Translations under genes and position numbers: made by a program | Source: Fusobacterium sp. | GTDB taxonomy: Bacteria; Fusobacteriota; Fusobacteriia; Fusobacteriales; Fusobacteriaceae | Length of the DNA: 9,539 bases | Assembly: GCF_032477075.1 (NCBI RefSeq) | Contig: NZ_JAWDXO010000057.1 | Span: 1-9,539, forward strand | Reading direction: 5' to 3' | The notes under the pieces: model-generated | Database searches by the model: none | Seen by the model: only the letters and a program-made list of their open reading frames with translations | Told to the model about the DNA's origin: nothing | Shown: positions 7,145 to 9,539 of the stretch, in pieces | Numbering within the stretch: the stretch's first letter is position 1 | Layout of the letters: each line of letters starts with the position of its first letter

Positions 7145-7935
7145 TGGAAGTAATAAAAATAGAAAAACTTAATTTTTCTTATGGAGAAAGAAAAATATTA
7201 AATGATGTAGATTTAAGTATAACTGATAAAAAACTTACAGGTATTCTAGGGCCTAATGGTTGTGGAAAAACTACACTTTTAAAGAATATACTCGGATATC
7301 TGCATAATAATTCTGGAAATATTGAAATATTAGATAAAAACAGCAGAGAATACACACAAAAGGAAAAATCAAAATGTATATCTTTAGTTCCTCAAAAATC
7401 ACAGCTTATGTCTGCTATGGATGTAGAAGATTTTGTTCTTATGGGGAGGCTTCCTCATTTAGAAAATAACTGGAGTGGGTATACTAGAAAAGATAGAGAA
7501 ATAGCAGAAGATTCTCTTAAAGAACTCGGGCTTGAAAAGTTTTGCAGAAGGGTGGCAGTAACATTATCTGGAGGAGAATTTCAGAGAGTACTTTTAGCAA
7601 GAGCTATTACACAGGATACAGATATAATTTTATTAGATGAGCCAACATCTGCCCTTGATTTAAACCATGCTTTAGAGTTGATGGAGAAAGTAAAGGAAAT
7701 AATACATAAAAAAGGAAAAACAGCAGTTGCTGTTCTTCATGATCTTAATCTTGCTGCTATGTTTTGTGATGAAATAATAATGCTGAAAAATGGAAGAGTA
7801 TACTGTAAAGGTACTCCTAAAGAAACTATGACCAAAGAAAATCTAAAAGATATATATGATTTAGAAAGTGAAATATTTTATACAGGAGAAGGGATACCTT
7901 ATATAATTCCAAAGCTTAAAAAGGAGAAAAAATGA
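7144..7935 (+). CDS. ABC transporter ATPase of the FecE/BtuD/HmuV class
   Basis: This 263-residue cytoplasmic ATPase powers the FecCD-type permease encoded just before it. All catalytic motifs are intact: Walker A GPNGCGKT (36-43), Q-loop glutamine Q84 in VPQKSQ, ABC signature LSGGE (141-145), Walker B IILLDEP (161-167) with catalytic E166, D-loop SALD (169-172), and H-loop H199 in VLHDLN. MGRLPHL (100-106) is typical of iron-chelate and cobalamin importer ATPases. The ATG shares one base with the permease stop (TAATG), and GGAG lies nine bases upstream inside the permease gene. Its TGA overlaps the next gene by four bases, so permease, ATPase and binding protein are probably translationally coupled. 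Confidence 0.95.
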   Translation: MEVIKIEKLNFSYGERKILNDVDLSITDKKLTGILGPNGCGKTTLLKNILGYLHNNSGNIEILDKNSREYTQKEKSKCISLVPQKSQLMSAMDVEDFVLMGRLPHLENNWSGYTRKDREIAEDSLKELGLEKFCRRVAVTLSGGEFQRVLLARAITQDTDIILLDEPTSALDLNHALELMEKVKEIIHKKGKTAVAVLHDLNLAAMFCDEIIMLKNGRVYCKGTPKETMTKENLKDIYDLESEIFYTGEGIPYIIPKLKKEKK

Positions 7936-8828
7936 AAAGAATAAGAAAAAGTATTATAGTATTATTTATTTTAATATTGGGATTAAATGTTTATTCTATG
8001 GAAATAAAAGATAAAAAAATAACAGACAGTTATGGGAACAGTATAGAACAAAAAGAATACAATAAGATAGTAATACTTGATCCAGCAGTGGTTGAAATAT
8101 TTTATCTACTTGGAGGAGAAAATAAGATAACAGCTATTGGAAAAACAGCTATGAGTGAAATATATCCTCCTGAGAAAACAAAAGATTTGGCAAGTGTGGG
8201 GACTATAACAAAACCAAGTTTAGAAAAAATACTTTCATATACTCCAGATTTGGTTATTCTTAATGGAATGGCAGCTTCTACTGGAGAGAATTTAAAAGCT
8301 TTAAAAATACCATTTATAATAAATAATGCTGGAAATATTTCAGATATACTTTCAAATATAAAAATATATGGAGAGATAACTGGGAAAAAAGCAGAAGCTG
8401 AAAACCTGTATGTTGAAAGTGAAGAAAAATTAAATAATCTAAAGAGAAAAGTAAAAGAGAATCCTTTGGATTTAAAAGGGGCAGTTTTATATACAGTATC
8501 TCCAATGATGGGATTCAGCAGCAAATCTCTTCCAGGGGAAATATTAGATATACTGGGAGTAGAAAATATAGCTGATAATCTTTTAGGAGATAAGCCTATA
8601 ATATCACAGGAACTTTTATTAGAAAAAAATCCAGATTTTTTGGCAGGAGCTATGAGCATAAAATCTGCAGAAGATATAGCAAATAGTAATCCAGCAGTAA
8701 AAGAAACAACAGCTGGAAAGAAAGGAAATTTCTTTATTATAGATTCTAGTAAAATATTAAGAGGTTCTCCAAGAATATTTGAAGCAGTTGAAGAATTTTA
8801 TTCTGAGCTATTGAAAATGAATAAATAA
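7932..8828 (+). CDS. Periplasmic substrate-binding protein of the haem/siderophore/cobalamin ABC importer
   Basis: This 298-residue protein has a signal peptide (MKRIRK, then a hydrophobic stretch, cleavage near residue 22). No lipobox cysteine is present, so it should be a soluble periplasmic protein. It matches the two-lobed class joined by a long helix. Lobe 1 includes KIVILDPAVVEIFYLLGG (45-62) and PSLEKILSYTPDLVI (95-109). A basic and acidic linker helix covers about 150-176. Lobe 2 includes LPGEILDILGVENI (200-213). E55 and E203 sit where this family's glutamates dock onto permease arginines. The whole protein has no histidine or cysteine, so if it binds haem a tyrosine (Y78 is a candidate) or methionine would have to be the ligand. 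Its ATG overlaps the ATPase stop (ATGA), with AAGGAG five bases upstream. Confidence 0.92.
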   Translation: MKRIRKSIIVLFILILGLNVYSMEIKDKKITDSYGNSIEQKEYNKIVILDPAVVEIFYLLGGENKITAIGKTAMSEIYPPEKTKDLASVGTITKPSLEKILSYTPDLVILNGMAASTGENLKALKIPFIINNAGNISDILSNIKIYGEITGKKAEAENLYVESEEKLNNLKRKVKENPLDLKGAVLYTVSPMMGFSSKSLPGEILDILGVENIADNLLGDKPIISQELLLEKNPDFLAGAMSIKSAEDIANSNPAVKETTAGKKGNFFIIDSSKILRGSPRIFEAVEEFYSELLKMNK

Positions 8829-8831
8829 AAA

Positions 8832-8936
8832 ACAAGTGAAGCATTATATTTGAATAAGATTTTAAATGTAGGAACAACAATTGAAATAGTAAAAGATTAT
8901 AAAAAATTAAATGGTTTGAGTCCAGTAGAACACTGA
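8832..8936 (+). pseudogene. Possible remnant of an IS3-family transposase C-terminus
   Basis: This frame starts one codon after the binding-protein stop and lacks its own start codon. It encodes 34 residues ending KLNGLSPVEH before TGA at 8934-8936. The LNGLSPVEYR-type ending is familiar from the C-terminus of IS3/IS150-group transposases, and the remainder lacks the catalytic DDE domain. Downstream, the stretch CTACTTGACAGGGTATAGA (8972-8990) also resembles the terminal end of such elements, from memory. It shares the frame of the preceding gene, so readthrough could add these residues, but that is probably chance. The fragment is short, and the call is tentative. Confidence 0.3.
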
Positions 8937-8968
8937 ATTCAAACCATTTATCTGCTCTTTTATTTTAT
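8908..8968 (+). terminator. Inverted repeat and T-rich tail, possible weak terminator
   Basis: TAAATGGTTTGA (8908-8919) and TCAAACCATTTA (8939-8950) form a perfect 12-bp inverted repeat around a 19-base loop. The T-rich stretch starts only about six bases after the stem and is interrupted, so termination would be weaker than at the hairpin further on. The repeat overlaps the possible transposase remnant and might be part of that remnant instead. Confidence 0.4.
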
Positions 8969-8987
8969 TCTCTACTTGACAGGGTAT

Positions 8988-9018
8988 AGACCAGAAAATT
9001 AATTCTTCTGGTCTTTTT
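8988..9018 (+). terminator. Intrinsic terminator of the receptor/ABC transporter operon
   Basis: AGACCAGAA (8988-8996) and TTCTGGTCT (9006-9014) form a perfect 9-bp stem with a 9-base loop. Five T (9014-9018) follow on the plus strand. It lies 160 bases after the last gene and separates that operon from the autotransporter gene arriving on the opposite strand. No T-run follows the stem on the minus strand, so it is called plus only. Confidence 0.8.
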
Positions 9019-9077
9019 CCTTATTTCACTATATTTTTTAATATACTGAACCTTACTATTTTCTTTGGATAATTCTA

Positions 9078-9539
9078 TTAGAACTTATATCCTAATCCTG
9101 CTCCTACTATCCATTCACCTTTAGTTTTGTTTTTCCCAGTTCCATTATGTGAATCTCTTTCTATTTCATAACTTCCTTTTACATCGAATAGTATTCCATT
9201 TTCAAGCTCAAGGGCATATTTTGCATTAAGTCCCAAGCTGTGCTTATTCTTATGAGGAACCAATATATCAAAGTCACTTCCTCCTCTAAATCTTCCTGTG
9301 ATATATTCCTCATCTGCTCCACTTAATATTCTTGTATAGCTTACCCCCGCTGACAGTGTACTCTTTCCTTTTTCATGTGGTATTACTTTTTTAACATCTA
9401 CTCCCACTTTGGCTGTTGTATAATCAAATGACTTTGAATCTGTTTCTATAGCTAAAGCTTTGTTTCCCTCATCTGCTCCATCTTGATCTATATATGTATA
9501 TGATAATGTTCCATATGGTTCTAAGAATAAGTTATTTCC
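9078..9539 (-). CDS. Autotransporter beta-barrel C-terminus, 5'-partial
   Basis: The minus-strand frame is open from the window edge to a TAA at 9080-9078, giving the last 153 residues of a larger protein whose start lies to the right. A GTG at 9407 is in frame, but coding similarity clearly continues beyond it (LEPYGTLSYTYID lies further upstream), so it is not the start. The segment shows alternating beta-strand patterns typical of an autotransporter translocator domain, such as STLSAGVSYTRIL, HSLGLNAKYALEL and ILFDVKGSYEIE. It ends GAGLGYKF, with the terminal phenylalanine recognised by the barrel assembly machinery. The passenger domain, and therefore the function (adhesin, protease or other), is outside the window. 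It converges on the iron-uptake operon and shows no functional link to it. Confidence 0.85.
   Translation of the reverse strand, partial: GNNLFLEPYGTLSYTYIDQDGADEGNKALAIETDSKSFDYTTAKVGVDVKKVIPHEKGKSTLSAGVSYTRILSGADEEYITGRFRGGSDFDILVPHKNKHSLGLNAKYALELENGILFDVKGSYEIERDSHNGTGKNKTKGEWIVGAGLGYKF

Noticed and set aside
8102..8659. 185-codon minus-strand frame opposite the binding-protein gene
   Set aside because: Low-complexity Ser/Phe/Ile composition mirrors the sense strand. The sense gene is complete and clearly homologous to binding proteins.
8976..9004. TTGACA as -35 of a plus-strand promoter
   Set aside because: The -10 at 17 bases (TTAATT) is poor, it leads straight into a terminator, and no plus-strand gene follows.
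9078..9407. Complete 109-residue protein starting at GTG 9407
   Set aside because: The frame continues upstream to the window edge with autotransporter-like sequence, so this is the end of a larger gene.
1..9539. CRISPR arrays, tRNA or rRNA genes, and phage or conjugation genes
   Set aside because: No regularly spaced repeats, cloverleaf-like G+C-rich segments or phage/plasmid protein families were seen on either strand.

Overview
The window is very A+T-rich, with AGA as the dominant arginine codon and A/T-ending codons throughout. It encodes outer-membrane proteins (a TonB-dependent receptor and an autotransporter barrel end) together with a TonB/ExbB/ExbD energiser. Low G+C, an outer membrane and an anaerobic haem-degradation enzyme together point to a Fusobacterium-like anaerobe. 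That assignment is an inference from gene content and style, not from a database match.

Layout. Bases 1-265 are non-coding apart from the first codon of a gene running left out of the window. This stretch holds that gene's ribosome-binding site, a 10-bp inverted repeat around a -10-like box, and two intrinsic terminators. From 2546 back to 266 (minus strand) runs a four-gene operon: flavodoxin-like protein, exbB, exbD, tonB. It ends in a strong hairpin terminator. Bases 2547-2765 form a divergent control region with a good promoter on each strand. From 2766 to 8828 (plus strand) runs a five-gene operon: a ChuW/HutW-type radical SAM enzyme, a TonB-dependent receptor, a FecCD-type permease, its ATPase, and a periplasmic binding protein. 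The last three genes are translationally coupled by 1- and 4-base overlaps. Bases 8829-9077 carry a possible decayed IS3-type tail and a plus-strand terminator. From 9539 to 9078 (minus strand) lies the C-terminal end of an autotransporter beta-barrel.

How it works together (inference from families and arrangement). The receptor would take an iron source, most likely haem, across the outer membrane using energy from ExbB/ExbD/TonB. The binding protein, permease and ATPase would move it into the cytoplasm. The radical SAM methyltransferase would open the porphyrin ring without oxygen, releasing iron and a linear tetrapyrrole, with the flavodoxin-like protein as electron donor and possible partner. 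The locus would therefore be a self-contained anaerobic haem uptake and degradation module. The haem substrate rests mainly on the radical SAM enzyme; receptor and binding protein are histidine-poor, so the ligand deserves testing.

Most of the window is recognisable biology. The less ordinary points are the flavodoxin heading the TonB operon, a six-cysteine cluster in the ExbB loop, methionine-rich patches in the receptor, a binding protein without any histidine or cysteine, and the repeat at the left edge.
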